DNA from: Pseudarthrobacter oxydans
GTDB taxonomy: Bacteria; Actinomycetota; Actinomycetes; Actinomycetales; Micrococcaceae
Assembly: GCF_013314975.1 (NCBI RefSeq)
Contig: NZ_JABTYH010000005.1
Coordinates: 124,001 to 188,000 of the forward strand
Direction of reading: 5' to 3'
DNA length: 64,000 nucleotides
This document shows, one piece after another, positions 43,300-53,182 of this stretch. A model generated the notes under the pieces. The model was not told where the DNA came from. It saw only the letters and a program-made list of their open reading frames with translations, and ran no database searches. The translations under genes and the position numbers were made by a program. Numbering within the stretch: the first letter of the stretch is position 1; each line of letters begins with the position of its first letter.

Positions 43300-46200
43300 C
43301 TACTCCTTGAACAGCCCCGCGAGGTCCTCCGCCGTGATGGCGCCCCCGGCCAGGGCATCGCCTTCCATCACATCGGAAAACAGCTGCGACTTCCGGGCCT
43401 TGAGCGCCATGACCTTTTCCTCGATGGTGTCCTTGGCAACCAGCCGGTACACCATCACGTTCCGTGCCTGCCCAATGCGGTGGGTCCGGTCCACAGCCTG
43501 CGCTTCGGAAGCCGGGTTCCACCAGGGGTCCAGCAGGAACACGTAGTCGGCCTCGGTAAGGTTCAGCCCAAACCCGCCGGCCTTCAGCGAAATCAGGAAC
43601 ACCGGAGCGCTGCCGTTCTTGAACTCGTTGACCACGTCCGCGCGGTTGCGGGTGCCGCCGTCGAGGTAGCAGTATTCGATCTTCTCCTCGTCCAGGCGCT
43701 CCCGGACCTTCCCCAGGAAGCCGGTGAACTGGCTGAAGATCAGGGCGCGGTGGCCCTCAGCCACCAGGTCCTCCAGCTGCTCGAACAGCACGTCCAGCTT
43801 GCTTGACCGCACTGCCGAAAGCGCCGGGTCCACCAGGGAGGCGTCCAGGCTGAGCTGCCGCAGCAGGGTCAGCGACTGGAAGATGGTGAACCGGTTCTTG
43901 TTCACGTCCTCGATGAGCCCCAGGATCTTCTGCCGTTCGCGCTGCAGGTGCGTCTGGTAGACCTTCTGGTGGCGGGGGTTGAGCACAACCTCCAGGATCT
44001 GCTCCTGCTTGGGCGGCAGGTCCTTGATCACCTGGTCCTTGGTGCGGCGCATCATCAGCGGACGGACCCGACGGCGGAGCTTGTCCAGCTGCCCCTTGTC
44101 GCCGTTCTTCTCCACCGGCTTCTGGTAATACTCGGCGAAGCGCTTGGGGCTGGAAAACAGTCCGGGTGCAACGATCGAGGTGAGCGCCCAGAACTCCATG
44201 AGGTTGTTCTCCAGCGGCGTGCCCGTGATGGCCAGCTTGAAAGCCGCCGGCAGTTTCCGGGCGCACTGGTACGCCTTGGACTGGTGGTTCTTCACAAACT
44301 GCGCCTCGTCCAGGACCAGGCCGGACCAGATGCGGGAGGCGTAGGCCTCGTAGTCGATCCGGAACAGGGCGTAGGACGTGATCACAATATCGGCCCCGGC
44401 CAGTGCTTCGGCCGGCGCCTGGTTGCTCTTGGCGAAGGTCTCGCTGACGGCCTGGACCTTCAGTCCGGGGGCAAAACGCGCCGCTTCCGCTGCCCAGTTG
44501 CCCACGACGCTGGTGGGGGCAACCACCAAGAAGGGGGCGCCGGCGTCGGGCTGGCCTGCTGACACGCCTGCTGCCGCCAGGGAAAGCTCCTTCGCCGCGC
44601 ACATCAGGGCAAGGGCCTGGACGGTCTTGCCCAGGCCCATATCGTCCGCGAGGATCCCGCCCAGGCTGTGCCGGTACAGGAACGTCAGCCAGTTGAAGCC
44701 CTCCAGCTGGTATGGCCGGAGCTCCGCATTGAGGGTGGCCGGGAGCGGCAGGCCGTCCACGCCGCCTTCAAGCAGGCCGCCCACCGCTGAACGCCACGCG
44801 GCCGCCTGCTCGTCCACGATTCCCAGCTGGGCAAGCTCGTCCCACAGCCCGGCCTGGAAGCGGCTGATCTGCAGGGGCGCGTCCTTGTTGTCCTGCAGGG
44901 AGCGCGCCTCCTCGATCAGTGCGCGCAGCTGGTGCAGCTCGGGCAGGTCCAGGGAGAAGTAGGCGCCGCTGGGCAGCAGCATCTTGGTCTGGCCGGACGC
45001 CAGCGCGGAGAACACCGCCGCGAAGGAGACCGGCTGCCCTTCAAGGGTGATCTGGATGCCGAGGTCGAACCAGTCGCGCTGCTCGGTGGCCTTGGTGGAG
45101 ATGGACACCACCGGCGCTTCCTCGGCCTCACGGTATTCGGCGATTTCACCCACGGTGTCCACCTCGACGTCCGGGGCTTCGCGCAGCCTGGGGAGGACCT
45201 CCTCGGTGAAGGCCAGTGTGTCCAGGCCCTTCAGTTCCGCTGACGCCGCAAGCCGCGGGGTGCCCCAGCCGCCGGTGGCGGACTCACCCAGGGCGGGCAC
45301 CACGTCCCACGGCTGGCCGAGGCCTTCGAGGATTCGGGCTTCCGCGGTGTCGTCGCGGTAGCCGTGGTCGCCGGGGTGCCTCCAGAGGGGCTGCGCCGTG
45401 ACCAGGTTTCCGCTTTTGTAATGCCACTCCCAGTGCAGCCGCACCCTGTGGTCGGCGCCGTAGTTTGCCAGCAGGGACAGGGTGGGGACGGCCAGCGCCG
45501 GGAGTTCCACGGACTCGTCCCGGGCCGTGACCCGGGCCGTCTGCTTCAGCTTCGGGTAGAAGCCCGTCAGGAACCGCGACTCGTCCCTGGCCGGGATGTG
45601 CAGCGTGCTGCCGGCTGTCACGAACGTCAGCAGTTCCTCGCTCAGGCCGCCTTCCAGCGGAGCCAGCGTGATCACGTTCTCGCCCGCCGGTGCCTCGCCA
45701 ACACCGGGCAGCGCGCCGCCGTCGGTGGTGAAGAAGATGCCGTGGGCCGGGCGGCCGATGGTTCCCACGGACGCCGGATCAACCTCCACGCCCTCAATGG
45801 CGATGGTGGGCGCAAGCTCCAGGCCGCCGTCGGACGCCTGGTCCTTGGCGGCCGCCGCGGGTACCGCCCCCTCCGCTGCGGTCGCACCGTCGAGCGGCGA
45901 GCCGTGACGGCTCAGGCTAAGGCCGACGGCGGCGGGGGACCCTGCGAGGCGGACCGGCTCAGTGCCGCGCGAGTGCACCAGCGCAAGGCCGATCTTCCCG
46001 GCGTCTTCCAGCAGGCTCCACAGATTCTTCCCGGCGTACGAGTTCAGCCCCAGCCAGAAGCCGGAGGAGTTGTAGGTCCGGCCGGCTGCCGCGGAATGGG
46101 CGGCCAGGAACTCCTGCATCCACTCCACATGCGCGGGATTGCACTCGCGCCGGAAGTTCAGGTAGTTCAGCGTGGTCCAGGAAACGTCGCCGCGGATCCA

Positions 46201-46770
46201 CTTGCCCTTGGCGCCCATGATGACGGGCCGGGCCTTGAGCTGGCGGACGCTGCGCTGCGGATCGCGCCGGCCGGTGTAGGAAAAGTGCGGCGCGGGTTCT
46301 TCCACCTCGAACTGGAGCGCCAGCGGAACTCCGGCGTTGGAGGGGACGGCTCCCGGCTGGGAGATCAGCGGGCTGAGGGCCTGTTCCCAGTCGGACAGGG
46401 CGGCGCCGGGCGGGGTGCGGGACAGCTGGGTGGAGGTGGACGGCGTGAGCAGCTGGACCCGGATGGCCGGGTTGTCCTCGGCAGCGAAGAGCAGCGCCGC
46501 CACGTGCTTGCAGTCCTTGCGGACCGGGCAGCTGCACACGCCCACGGTGCAGCTCCAGCCGCCGCCCTTGCGGACCAGCTTGGCGGTGGTGGAGTAGGGC
46601 ACGTCCGCGCCGCCGCGGACCTTGCCCAGCATGAGCCCGGTGCCGGCGTCGAACGAGATGCCCGAGACGCGGCTTCCCATGGCATACGCCAGCCCGGCCG
46701 CCAGCGAGCGGTCGTTGATGGCGGGAGTCTGTATTGCCAGTGCCGCACTCTCGTCCGGTTGGGATGGCAT
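43300..46770 (-). CDS. SNF2-family DNA-dependent ATPase with N-terminal SWIM zinc finger
   Basis: This 1156-residue protein carries a SWIM finger near its N-terminus (Cys79, Cys81, Cys87, His89 in VCSCPVRKDCKH). A long linker region follows, then a SNF2 core with Walker A GLGKT at about residue 711 and the motif II LDEAQF at about 819. The C-terminal helicase half (LIFSQFTGFLGKVRERL, LISLKAGGFGLNLTEADYVFLLDPWWNP, DRTHRIGQ) completes motor motifs I-VI. Such bacterial Swi2/Snf2 proteins (RapA/HepA relatives) remodel protein-DNA complexes. It is monocistronic with no nuclease or methylase beside it, so a defence role is not indicated. Confidence 0.93.
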   Translation of the reverse strand: MPSQPDESAALAIQTPAINDRSLAAGLAYAMGSRVSGISFDAGTGLMLGKVRGGADVPYSTTAKLVRKGGGWSCTVGVCSCPVRKDCKHVAALLFAAEDNPAIRVQLLTPSTSTQLSRTPPGAALSDWEQALSPLISQPGAVPSNAGVPLALQFEVEEPAPHFSYTGRRDPQRSVRQLKARPVIMGAKGKWIRGDVSWTTLNYLNFRRECNPAHVEWMQEFLAAHSAAAGRTYNSSGFWLGLNSYAGKNLWSLLEDAGKIGLALVHSRGTEPVRLAGSPAAVGLSLSRHGSPLDGATAAEGAVPAAAAKDQASDGGLELAPTIAIEGVEVDPASVGTIGRPAHGIFFTTDGGALPGVGEAPAGENVITLAPLEGGLSEELLTFVTAGSTLHIPARDESRFLTGFYPKLKQTARVTARDESVELPALAVPTLSLLANYGADHRVRLHWEWHYKSGNLVTAQPLWRHPGDHGYRDDTAEARILEGLGQPWDVVPALGESATGGWGTPRLAASAELKGLDTLAFTEEVLPRLREAPDVEVDTVGEIAEYREAEEAPVVSISTKATEQRDWFDLGIQITLEGQPVSFAAVFSALASGQTKMLLPSGAYFSLDLPELHQLRALIEEARSLQDNKDAPLQISRFQAGLWDELAQLGIVDEQAAAWRSAVGGLLEGGVDGLPLPATLNAELRPYQLEGFNWLTFLYRHSLGGILADDMGLGKTVQALALMCAAKELSLAAAGVSAGQPDAGAPFLVVAPTSVVGNWAAEAARFAPGLKVQAVSETFAKSNQAPAEALAGADIVITSYALFRIDYEAYASRIWSGLVLDEAQFVKNHQSKAYQCARKLPAAFKLAITGTPLENNLMEFWALTSIVAPGLFSSPKRFAEYYQKPVEKNGDKGQLDKLRRRVRPLMMRRTKDQVIKDLPPKQEQILEVVLNPRHQKVYQTHLQRERQKILGLIEDVNKNRFTIFQSLTLLRQLSLDASLVDPALSAVRSSKLDVLFEQLEDLVAEGHRALIFSQFTGFLGKVRERLDEEKIEYCYLDGGTRNRADVVNEFKNGSAPVFLISLKAGGFGLNLTEADYVFLLDPWWNPASEAQAVDRTHRIGQARNVMVYRLVAKDTIEEKVMALKARKSQLFSDVMEGDALAGGAITAEDLAGLFKE

Positions 46771-46944
46771 GGTGCGCGCTACTTTCAGCAGGCCACGGCG
46801 GGGCCGGGCCGGTGGTTGGTCATCTGATCCATCTTAGTTCGCCGACGGGGCGAAGGGCGCCGCCGGCGACTTGAGGGCGGCAGGGTGGGATCACATGGAC
46901 AACCAGGGAGGCAACTGCAGCGGAATGCCGCAGCCGGCCCGGGA

Positions 46945-46971
46945 GGTGGTGGGGCTTCGGCCCGCACCACC
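46945..46971 (-). terminator. UUCG-loop hairpin terminator after the FAD oxidoreductase gene
   Basis: GGTGGTG (46945-46951) and GGGC pair with GCCC and CACCACC (46965-46971) around a TTCG loop at 46956-46959, with one bulged G. Flanking GGCCCGGG/GCCCGG extends the stem. It starts 10 bases after the stop of the leftward gene at 46982, the right place for a terminator. Confidence 0.6.
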
Positions 46972-46981
46972 GCCCGGCCTG

Positions 46982-48163
46982 TCAGCTCTGGTGCACCGGC
47001 GCCCAAGCACCGGTCCCCACGGCCTCGCGGGCGGGGGCGCCGGCGTCGAACCGGTCAAGCCGGAAGGCGGCGAGTACGGGAGAGGGGGTTCCGGTAAGGA
47101 TTTCCTCCGCGAGGAGCTCACCGAGGATCAGCCCCAGCGTGGCGCCCGAATGGGTGAAAACCGTGTGCAGGCCTGGTATCGAAGACACCGGGCCCACCAC
47201 CGGTTCACCGTCGCCGGGAATGGGTTTCAGGCCTGCAGCCACCCGCCGGACGGTCAGCCGGGGATTCCCCGCGAGTACCTTCGAGGCTTCCTCGAGCAGG
47301 CCCTGGACGGACTCCTCGGGAACCGTGAAGGATCCGTCGTCTTCGATGATCACGGACTGCTCTGCCCAGTCCGCGTCAAGTACCAGCCCGCCGTCAGGCG
47401 TGGGCCGCACAGCGACCCGCGGCGTGTTCAGGACGGTCTGCACTTTCACGTCGAGCGGTTCGGTGAACACCACGAAGGCGGCCGGCGTGGCATCAGGAAC
47501 CGTTACGCCCAGGGCTGCGAGCTGGGCCGGGACCTCACCGCCGGTGGCCAATACCACCTGGTCGGCTTCCAGCCGCGTCCCGTCGCCCAGGATGACGCCG
47601 ACCGCGGCGCTGTCCCTCACATCCACCTGGACATCCCCGGCATCCTTGATGATCACCGCCCCGTTGTCCGCCGCCTCGGAAGCCAATGCCGTAATGAAGT
47701 CGGGCATGTTGACCCAGCCTTCACCAGGGTTATAAATGGCACCCTCGTCGGCCACCGCAGCGGCGTCCACATCCGGGGCGATCCGGGCCACGTCCCTGCT
47801 GTCCACCCAGACGGAGTGGTATCCGCCCGAACGCTCGAAAGCGAAGGTATCGCGGAAGGTTTCGTCCGGGCCGGCCCATTTCAGTGCACCATCGAACCTC
47901 AGATAGTCGCGGCTTTCGGGGTGGTGCGCGCTCCAGGTGCGGTAGCGGTCGATGGCGAGCATCCGGAGGTAGTGGTACTCGGCGGATCGGGCGCCGGAGG
48001 AGTTCAGCCATGCGATCGAGCGGCCGGAGGCTCCGCTTGCCAGCGGACCGGACGTGACGAGTGTGACATGCGCGCCTCCCTTTGCCAGGTGGACGGCGGT
48101 GGAAACGCCAAGGATTCCGCCGCCGATGACGGCGACTTTCCTGGCGGGGTTTGCGGAGGACAT
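46982..48163 (-). CDS. FAD-dependent amine/D-amino acid oxidoreductase (DadA-like)
   Basis: From ATG 48163 the protein has 393 residues. The N-terminal FAD motif reads KVAVIGGGILGVSTAVHLAKGG, followed by the SGASGRSIAWLN segment, and GLHTVFTHSGATLGLILGELLAEEI closes the FAD fold near the C-terminus, as in DadA/DAO proteins. It should oxidise an amino acid or secondary amine. It is the last gene of an operon with an amino-acid-type ABC importer and a Gfo/Idh enzyme, a set recalling opine or Amadori-compound catabolism. Sequence upstream of 48163 in this frame lies in the gap or in the neighbour and is excluded. Confidence 0.85.
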   Translation of the reverse strand: MSSANPARKVAVIGGGILGVSTAVHLAKGGAHVTLVTSGPLASGASGRSIAWLNSSGARSAEYHYLRMLAIDRYRTWSAHHPESRDYLRFDGALKWAGPDETFRDTFAFERSGGYHSVWVDSRDVARIAPDVDAAAVADEGAIYNPGEGWVNMPDFITALASEAADNGAVIIKDAGDVQVDVRDSAAVGVILGDGTRLEADQVVLATGGEVPAQLAALGVTVPDATPAAFVVFTEPLDVKVQTVLNTPRVAVRPTPDGGLVLDADWAEQSVIIEDDGSFTVPEESVQGLLEEASKVLAGNPRLTVRRVAAGLKPIPGDGEPVVGPVSSIPGLHTVFTHSGATLGLILGELLAEEILTGTPSPVLAAFRLDRFDAGAPAREAVGTGAWAPVHQS

Positions 48164-48224
48164 GGTGTCTCGCTTTCCTGGTGTGGAAGATTGGTGGTGT
48201 GAAGGTGTGCCGTGGCGACGTACG

Positions 48225-49268
48225 TCAGGCGAGGACATGGACTTCTTCGATGACTTTGAGGACCGCGACGGCGTCCGCCGGGTCAACAGGGACCGGCCCG
48301 CCGTGCAGGAGGGCTCCGGCGAGGAGCCGGTAGAACTGGGGATACGCGCCCCGCTCGGCGGGCACGGCGCGTGTTGCGCCGTCGACTCCCAGGAGCCCCC
48401 AAGACTCCTGGGACTCAACGCCATATGCCGGGTCCGACGGCGGCAGGCCGGCGTCGAGCGCGGGTTCCTGGCCGTCCAGTCCCCACTTTGTGTAGCCGGC
48501 GTGGGAGCCCAGGACGTGGAACCGGGGGCCTGCCTGGGCGGCCATGCCGTTCATCCACAGCCGGGAGCGCACCCCCGAGTCATGCAGCAGGGACACGAAC
48601 GCTTCCGTGTCGGCCGCATCCGGGTTCAGGCCCTGGCGCGCTGTTTCGCCGTAGCTGCGCGCCACGGGGCCGAACAGTTGGACGGCCTGGTCAATGAGGT
48701 GGGCACCCAGGTCGTGGAGGATTCCTCCGCCCTCGGCTGTGGTGGCGGAATCGCGCCAGTTCCCGAATCCCTCGGGGCGCCACCACTCAAACCGGGATTC
48801 GAAGGTCCGGACCTCGCCCAGCGCGCCCTCGTGGAGGAGCTTCCTGAGGGTGAGGAAGTCCGAGTCCCAGCGGCGGTTCTGGAAAACCGTCAGCTGCATG
48901 CCGGTCTCTGACGCCAATGCCAAGAGTTCCTGCCCCTGGGCCGAGGTGGTGACAAACGGCTTGTCCACCACCACGTGCAGCTTGTGGGCGATCGCCGTCG
49001 ATGCCATGCCAAAATGCGTGGCCGGAGGGGTTCCCAGGACCACCAGGTCGAGGTCCGCCGCCAGCGCGAACATGGCCTCCGCCGTCGGCACGACTCGCGC
49101 GTGCGGGTAGCGGGCAGCCGCTGCGGCGGCCCGTTCCGGATCTGCGGTGACAATGACATCGAGTGAATAGGACGGGTCTGCCTCAATGAGGGGTGCATGG
49201 AAGACCCGTCCCGAGATGCCAAAGCCGACGACGGCGGTACGGATGGGTCCTTTGCCTGCGGACCCCAT
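48225..49268 (-). CDS. Gfo/Idh/MocA-family oxidoreductase
   Basis: This 347-residue NAD(P)-dependent enzyme starts with the Rossmann segment IRTAVVGFGISGRVFHAPL. It has the EKP-equivalent segment VVVDKPFVTTSAQG (here Asp-Lys-Pro) and the LHDLGAHLIDQAVQLFG block. Its start shares one base with the ABC ATPase stop. It probably oxidises or reduces a sugar-like part of the compound taken up by the neighbouring importer. Confidence 0.88.
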   Translation of the reverse strand: MGSAGKGPIRTAVVGFGISGRVFHAPLIEADPSYSLDVIVTADPERAAAAAARYPHARVVPTAEAMFALAADLDLVVLGTPPATHFGMASTAIAHKLHVVVDKPFVTTSAQGQELLALASETGMQLTVFQNRRWDSDFLTLRKLLHEGALGEVRTFESRFEWWRPEGFGNWRDSATTAEGGGILHDLGAHLIDQAVQLFGPVARSYGETARQGLNPDAADTEAFVSLLHDSGVRSRLWMNGMAAQAGPRFHVLGSHAGYTKWGLDGQEPALDAGLPPSDPAYGVESQESWGLLGVDGATRAVPAERGAYPQFYRLLAGALLHGGPVPVDPADAVAVLKVIEEVHVLA

Positions 49269-50041
49269 CAGAGGACCTCGGAGAGGAAACGCTGGAGGCG
49301 CTCGCTGCGCGGGTTGTCGAAGATCTCCGCCGGGGTGCCGGCTTCCACGACTTCGCCTTCGTCCATAAAGACCACCTGGTCGGCCACCTTCCGGGCGAAG
49401 CCCATCTCGTGCGTGACCACCACCATGGTCATTCCCCTCTTGGCCAGCGACGCCATCAGGGTCAGGACTCCCTTAACGAGCTCGGGGTCCAGGGCGCTGG
49501 TGGCCTCGTCGAAAAGCATTACTTCCGGTTCCATGGCGAGGGCGCGGGCGATGGCAACGCGCTGCTGCTGCCCGCCGGAAAGGTCCCGGGGGCGGTGGTC
49601 GGCGCGTTCGGCGAGTCCCACTTCGGCCAGGCGGAGGCGCGCGCGTTCCCGTGCCTCCGCCTTGGACATCTTCTTGACGCTCCAGAGGGCGAGGGCCACG
49701 TTTTCCAGCGCGGTGTGGTCCGGGAAGAGGTTGAAGTGCTGGAACACCATGCCGATCCGGCTGCGCAGGATGTCCGGGTTGACGTTTAGCGCACTTTCGC
49801 CGGCGAGTACAACGTCACCGCTCTTGGGCTCATGCAGCCTGTTCACGCCCCGCAGGAGGGTGGACTTGCCTGAGCCGGACGGCCCGATGATGCAGGTGGT
49901 GGTGCCGGGTGCCACGGCCAGGCTGACGTTGCGGAGGACCTCAATATCCCCGTAGGCCATGGTCAGGTTCTTCAGCTCCAGGCTGGAGCCGTGGAAGGTT
50001 TCGATGTCAGCAGTGGTATTTGTGCTGGTGCTGGTGATCAT
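49268..50041 (-). CDS. Amino-acid-type ABC transporter ATP-binding protein
   Basis: This 257-residue ATPase has Walker [10 protein letters not shown], the signature [15 protein letters not shown] and Walker [14 protein letters not shown]. The overall form matches GlnQ/HisP-type polar amino acid importers. It overlaps the permease by four bases and the Gfo/Idh gene by one. Confidence 0.94.
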   Translation of the reverse strand: MITSTSTNTTADIETFHGSSLELKNLTMAYGDIEVLRNVSLAVAPGTTTCIIGPSGSGKSTLLRGVNRLHEPKSGDVVLAGESALNVNPDILRSRIGMVFQHFNLFPDHTALENVALALWSVKKMSKAEARERARLRLAEVGLAERADHRPRDLSGGQQQRVAIARALAMEPEVMLFDEATSALDPELVKGVLTLMASLAKRGMTMVVVTHEMGFARKVADQVVFMDEGEVVEAGTPAEIFDNPRSERLQRFLSEVL

Positions 50042-50826
50042 GTGTTGCTCCCGGTGGTGAGCGGTGAGGCCGCGTCCAGTTCCTTGACTTCATTGAGGCC
50101 GCTGGTGGGGGCCGAGGGACGGCGCTTTCCTGTGCGGAAGCGGGTATCGAAGTAGTTGACCAGGTGGGTGAGCGGCACGGTGATGATGAGGTAGAAGATG
50201 CCCGCCATGACCAGGGGGGAGAGGTTCCCGGAGAGCACTGCGGCGTCCTGGCCCACGCGGAAGAGTTCGCGTTCGCTGACCAGCAGTCCGAGGAAGTACA
50301 CCAGCGAGGAGTCCTTCACGATGGCGATGAACTGGTTCACGAGGGCAGGCAGGACGCGGCGGATGCCCTGGGGGATCACCACCAGTGCCATCGATTTGCC
50401 GTAGCTCATGCCCAGGGCGCGGCATGCTTCGCCCTGGCCCTTGTCCACGCTTTGGATGCCGGCGCGAAAGATTTCGCCGATGTAGGCGCTGGCAATCAGG
50501 CTGAGGGCGATGATGCCCAGGGGGTAGGGCGAGGGGCCGAAGATCGACTGGCTGAGGCGGGCAAAGCCCTGGCCGATCAGGAGGATGGTCAGGATGGCCG
50601 GCAGGCCGCGGAAGAGGTCCGTGTAGATGCGGGCCGGGATGCGCAGCCACCTGGACGGTGAGATGCCCATGACGGCCACCACCATGCCCAGGACCACGCC
50701 AATGACGGTGGCGGCGACGGAGATGATGAGGGTGTTGAGGAGGCCTACCGCCAGGAGCTGGGGCAGGACTTCAGCCATGGCGCCGAAGTCGAAGAAGGTG
50801 CGGATGATGGTGTTGAGCCAGTCCAT
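50038..50826 (-). CDS. Amino-acid-type ABC transporter permease
   Basis: This 262-residue permease of the His/Glu/Gln/Arg/opine family has about five spans and the EAA loop [34 protein letters not shown]. Only one permease gene is present, so it probably forms a homodimer. It is separated from the upstream solute-binding-protein gene by a GC-rich hairpin. Confidence 0.92.
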   Translation of the reverse strand: MDWLNTIIRTFFDFGAMAEVLPQLLAVGLLNTLIISVAATVIGVVLGMVVAVMGISPSRWLRIPARIYTDLFRGLPAILTILLIGQGFARLSQSIFGPSPYPLGIIALSLIASAYIGEIFRAGIQSVDKGQGEACRALGMSYGKSMALVVIPQGIRRVLPALVNQFIAIVKDSSLVYFLGLLVSERELFRVGQDAAVLSGNLSPLVMAGIFYLIITVPLTHLVNYFDTRFRTGKRRPSAPTSGLNEVKELDAASPLTTGSNT

Positions 50827-50861
50827 TGAATGCTCTCAGGTGTTAGTTGTTCCGGTAGCAG

Positions 50862-50900
50862 CCGGGCGGGCCTTGGCATGGAAGCGTTCGGCCCGCCCGG
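50862..50900 (-). terminator. GC hairpin between solute-binding-protein and permease genes
   Basis: CCGGGCGGGCC (50862-50872) pairs perfectly with GGCCCGCCCGG (50890-50900) around a 17-base loop. Located just after the binding-protein stop and before the permease start, it may protect the upstream mRNA or reduce read-through, giving more binding protein than permease. Confidence 0.55.
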
Positions 50901-50913
50901 ACATGCCCGTGGT

Positions 50914-51783
50914 CTACTTGCTTGCTGTCTGGGCCGGGGTTGCGGTCTGTTCTGACTTCGGGAGGTACTGCTCGGGCATCGGGGAACCCGGGAACCACTT
51001 CTCGTAGAGCTTCTTCCAGGTGCCGTCCTCCATGGCTTCGGCCAGGCCCTTGTTGAGGGCCTCCTTGAGGGCGGTCTTGCCCTTGGCGACGGCGAACCCG
51101 GCCGGTGCGTCGAAGGACGGGATGTCCGCGGCGCTGACCAGTCCGAACTGTTCCTGGTAGGACTTCGCGGCTTCGTAGTCCAGGAAGTGTGCATCCACAG
51201 AACCGCTGTTGACGGCGGAGATTGCCGTGTTGTTGTCCGGGAACCGCACCAGGCTGGCCGAGGTGAAGTTCTTCACTGCATAGGCTTCCTGCAGTGTTCC
51301 TTGCACCACGCCCAGGCGTTTTCCGGAAAGTCCGTCGGCGTTGCTGATGCCGGAGGACTTGGTGGTGATGACGGTGAGGTAGCCGGCCAGGTATCCGTCG
51401 GAGAAATCGACAGTTTCCTTGCGCTTGTCCGTGATGCCGATGGCCGCCACGCCGGCGTCAAACTGCCCGTTGGCTACGGCGGCCAGCAGGCCGGAGAAGT
51501 CCTGTCCGGTGAAGACCACATCGTCTACGCCGGCGCGGGAGGCAACGTCCGTAAAGAGTTCCACGTCGAAGCCGGTGAACTTGCCCTGGGCATCCGTGAA
51601 CGTATAGGGCTTCGAATCGCCCAGGCTTGCAACCCGGATGGAGCCCGGCTCAATGAGGCCGTAGGGGTTTTCGGCCGGCGAGGACGAGGCTGATGAGGAG
51701 CCGCCGCAGCCGGAGAGTGCCAGGACAGCGGCAACGGCCGCGGCAATGAGCGCCGCGGGGCGCACAGTGGTTCGAGTAATCAC
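50914..51783 (-). CDS. Amino-acid-type ABC solute-binding lipoprotein
   Basis: This 289-residue protein has a signal peptide ending in the lipobox LALSGCGG (Cys26), so it is a lipoprotein. The mature part is a polar-amino-acid-type binding protein ([60 protein letters not shown]). The start appears to be GTG at 51783 without a strong ribosome-binding site. It is the first gene of a leftward operon controlled by the divergent LacI regulator. Confidence 0.9.
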   Translation of the reverse strand: MITRTTVRPAALIAAAVAAVLALSGCGGSSSASSSPAENPYGLIEPGSIRVASLGDSKPYTFTDAQGKFTGFDVELFTDVASRAGVDDVVFTGQDFSGLLAAVANGQFDAGVAAIGITDKRKETVDFSDGYLAGYLTVITTKSSGISNADGLSGKRLGVVQGTLQEAYAVKNFTSASLVRFPDNNTAISAVNSGSVDAHFLDYEAAKSYQEQFGLVSAADIPSFDAPAGFAVAKGKTALKEALNKGLAEAMEDGTWKKLYEKWFPGSPMPEQYLPKSEQTATPAQTASK

Positions 51784-51861
51784 AGCGAGTTTTCCAATCG
51801 TGAGGAAGCGGGAGATGGAGGATCAAGATCCGCCGTGGCGGGGTTTGCCGGAAACCCTTGC

Positions 51862-51900
51862 TGAGTCCGGTCTCAATGCCTACGATTGAGACCGGACTCA
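51862..51900. promoter_or_regulatory. Double LacI-type operator forming a perfect 16-bp inverted repeat
   Basis: The arms TGAGTCCGGTCTCAAT (51862-51877) and ATTGAGACCGGACTCA (51885-51900) are exact reverse complements around a 7-base spacer. Each arm also contains a near-palindrome TGAGnCCGGnCTCA with a CG centre, so the element holds two LacI-type sites with centres 25 bp apart. It sits in the divergent promoter region of the importer operon and its LacI gene. Confidence 0.8.
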
Positions 51901-51965
51901 CATCGATGGATAGAAATGTAATCGACGCCACTAAGGGCGTCAAGGGTCCATTACGAAAGGCCGAC

Positions 51966-53135
51966 ATGAGTACTGATGCTTCCCGTCGACGCGACGTCAC
52001 CGTTGCCGACGTCGCCAAGGCCGCGCAGGTGTCCAAGGCCCAGGCGGCCCGTGCCCTGGGAAATTACGGCGCAGTGAGCGAGGACGTCCGGGAGCGGGTG
52101 CAGGCCGCCGCGGAGGAGCTGAACTACCGGCCCAACGAGCTCGCCCGCAGCATGAACACGGGGAAGTCCAACACCATCGGCGTGGTGGTGGGCGACATCG
52201 AAAACCCGCACTTCGGCCTGGCCACCCGGGGAATAACTGACACCGCCAAGAGGAGCGGCTTCAACGTCATCCTGGTCAACACGGATGAGGACAGGGCTGC
52301 GGAAGTGGACGCCGTCAGGGTGCTGCTGGACAAGCGGGTTGACGGCCTGATCGTGGCACCCGCCTCTTCCGTGGAGACCCAGCACCTCCAGGAAGTCCAC
52401 AGCTCGGGAAGGCCGCTGGTCCTGCTGGACCGTACGGCGCAGGGGCTGGATGTGGACACGGTGGCCGTGGACATGGAAGGCATTTCCCATGAGTCAACCC
52501 GCTATTTGATTGAGGCCGGACACAGCCGGATCGCCTTCATCTCCACGCTTCGGACGAATGACTCCTACGCCACGGGCCTGTCGCTGGGCTCTTCCCAGAT
52601 CTCGGACCGGCGGGACGGAATCATGCGGGCGTTCCGGGAAGCGGGTCTCAAGGAACCCGACGATCTGGTGCGCTTCAACGCCGACGGACCGGAAACCATC
52701 AAGAAGATCACCCGTGAACTGCTGCAGCAGCCGGACCCTGCAACGGCCATCATCGCCTCTGACGGCCTGATCGGGCTCAGCGTTGTGGAGGCCATCCAGG
52801 ACCTCGGCCTCGCTATTCCGGATGATGTCTCGTTCCTCATGTACGACGATTTCGCCTGGACCCGCCTCACCAGGCCTCCTTTGACGGTGATCGCCCAGCC
52901 TGTGTACGAGATGGGCGTGGCAGCAGCCGAGGCCCTCATCCGGCAGATCCAGGGCAGGAAAGCGCCGGCGGCCAAACCCGAATTCGCCGCGACCCTCGTG
53001 AAGCGCGGCTCGGTGGGCGGGCCGTCCGGCGGCAAGGGCGGCCACGACGGCCGGCGGAAGGAAAACCTGCCTACGACGAAAACTTCGCCGGACGTTCATT
53101 TCCCCCTCAACGGCGCACCGGCCCAGTCCACGTAG
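51966..53135 (+). CDS. LacI-family regulator of the opine/amino-acid-type importer operon
   Basis: From ATG 51966 (GAAAGG five bases before it) the protein has 389 residues. It has the LacI helix-turn-helix (TVADVAKAAQVSKAQAARALGNYGAVSEDVRERV), hinge helix (RPNELARSMNTG) and a sugar-binding-type effector domain. About 45 residues extend past the usual end (after TLVKRGSV), rich in Gly, Lys and Pro. It is divergent from the importer operon with the double operator in between. A LacI regulator for an amino-acid-type transporter suggests that the substrate has a sugar part. Confidence 0.88.
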   Translation: MSTDASRRRDVTVADVAKAAQVSKAQAARALGNYGAVSEDVRERVQAAAEELNYRPNELARSMNTGKSNTIGVVVGDIENPHFGLATRGITDTAKRSGFNVILVNTDEDRAAEVDAVRVLLDKRVDGLIVAPASSVETQHLQEVHSSGRPLVLLDRTAQGLDVDTVAVDMEGISHESTRYLIEAGHSRIAFISTLRTNDSYATGLSLGSSQISDRRDGIMRAFREAGLKEPDDLVRFNADGPETIKKITRELLQQPDPATAIIASDGLIGLSVVEAIQDLGLAIPDDVSFLMYDDFAWTRLTRPPLTVIAQPVYEMGVAAAEALIRQIQGRKAPAAKPEFAATLVKRGSVGGPSGGKGGHDGRRKENLPTTKTSPDVHFPLNGAPAQST

Positions 53136-53182
53136 CGTGAAAAACGTTCCGAGCACCACCCGTACCAGCCGTGAGGATTGCC

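Noticed and set aside
43300-46770. SNF2 helicase considered as part of a phage-defence island
   Set aside because: There is no methylase, nuclease, PLD or other partner next to it, and both flanks are ordinary metabolic genes.
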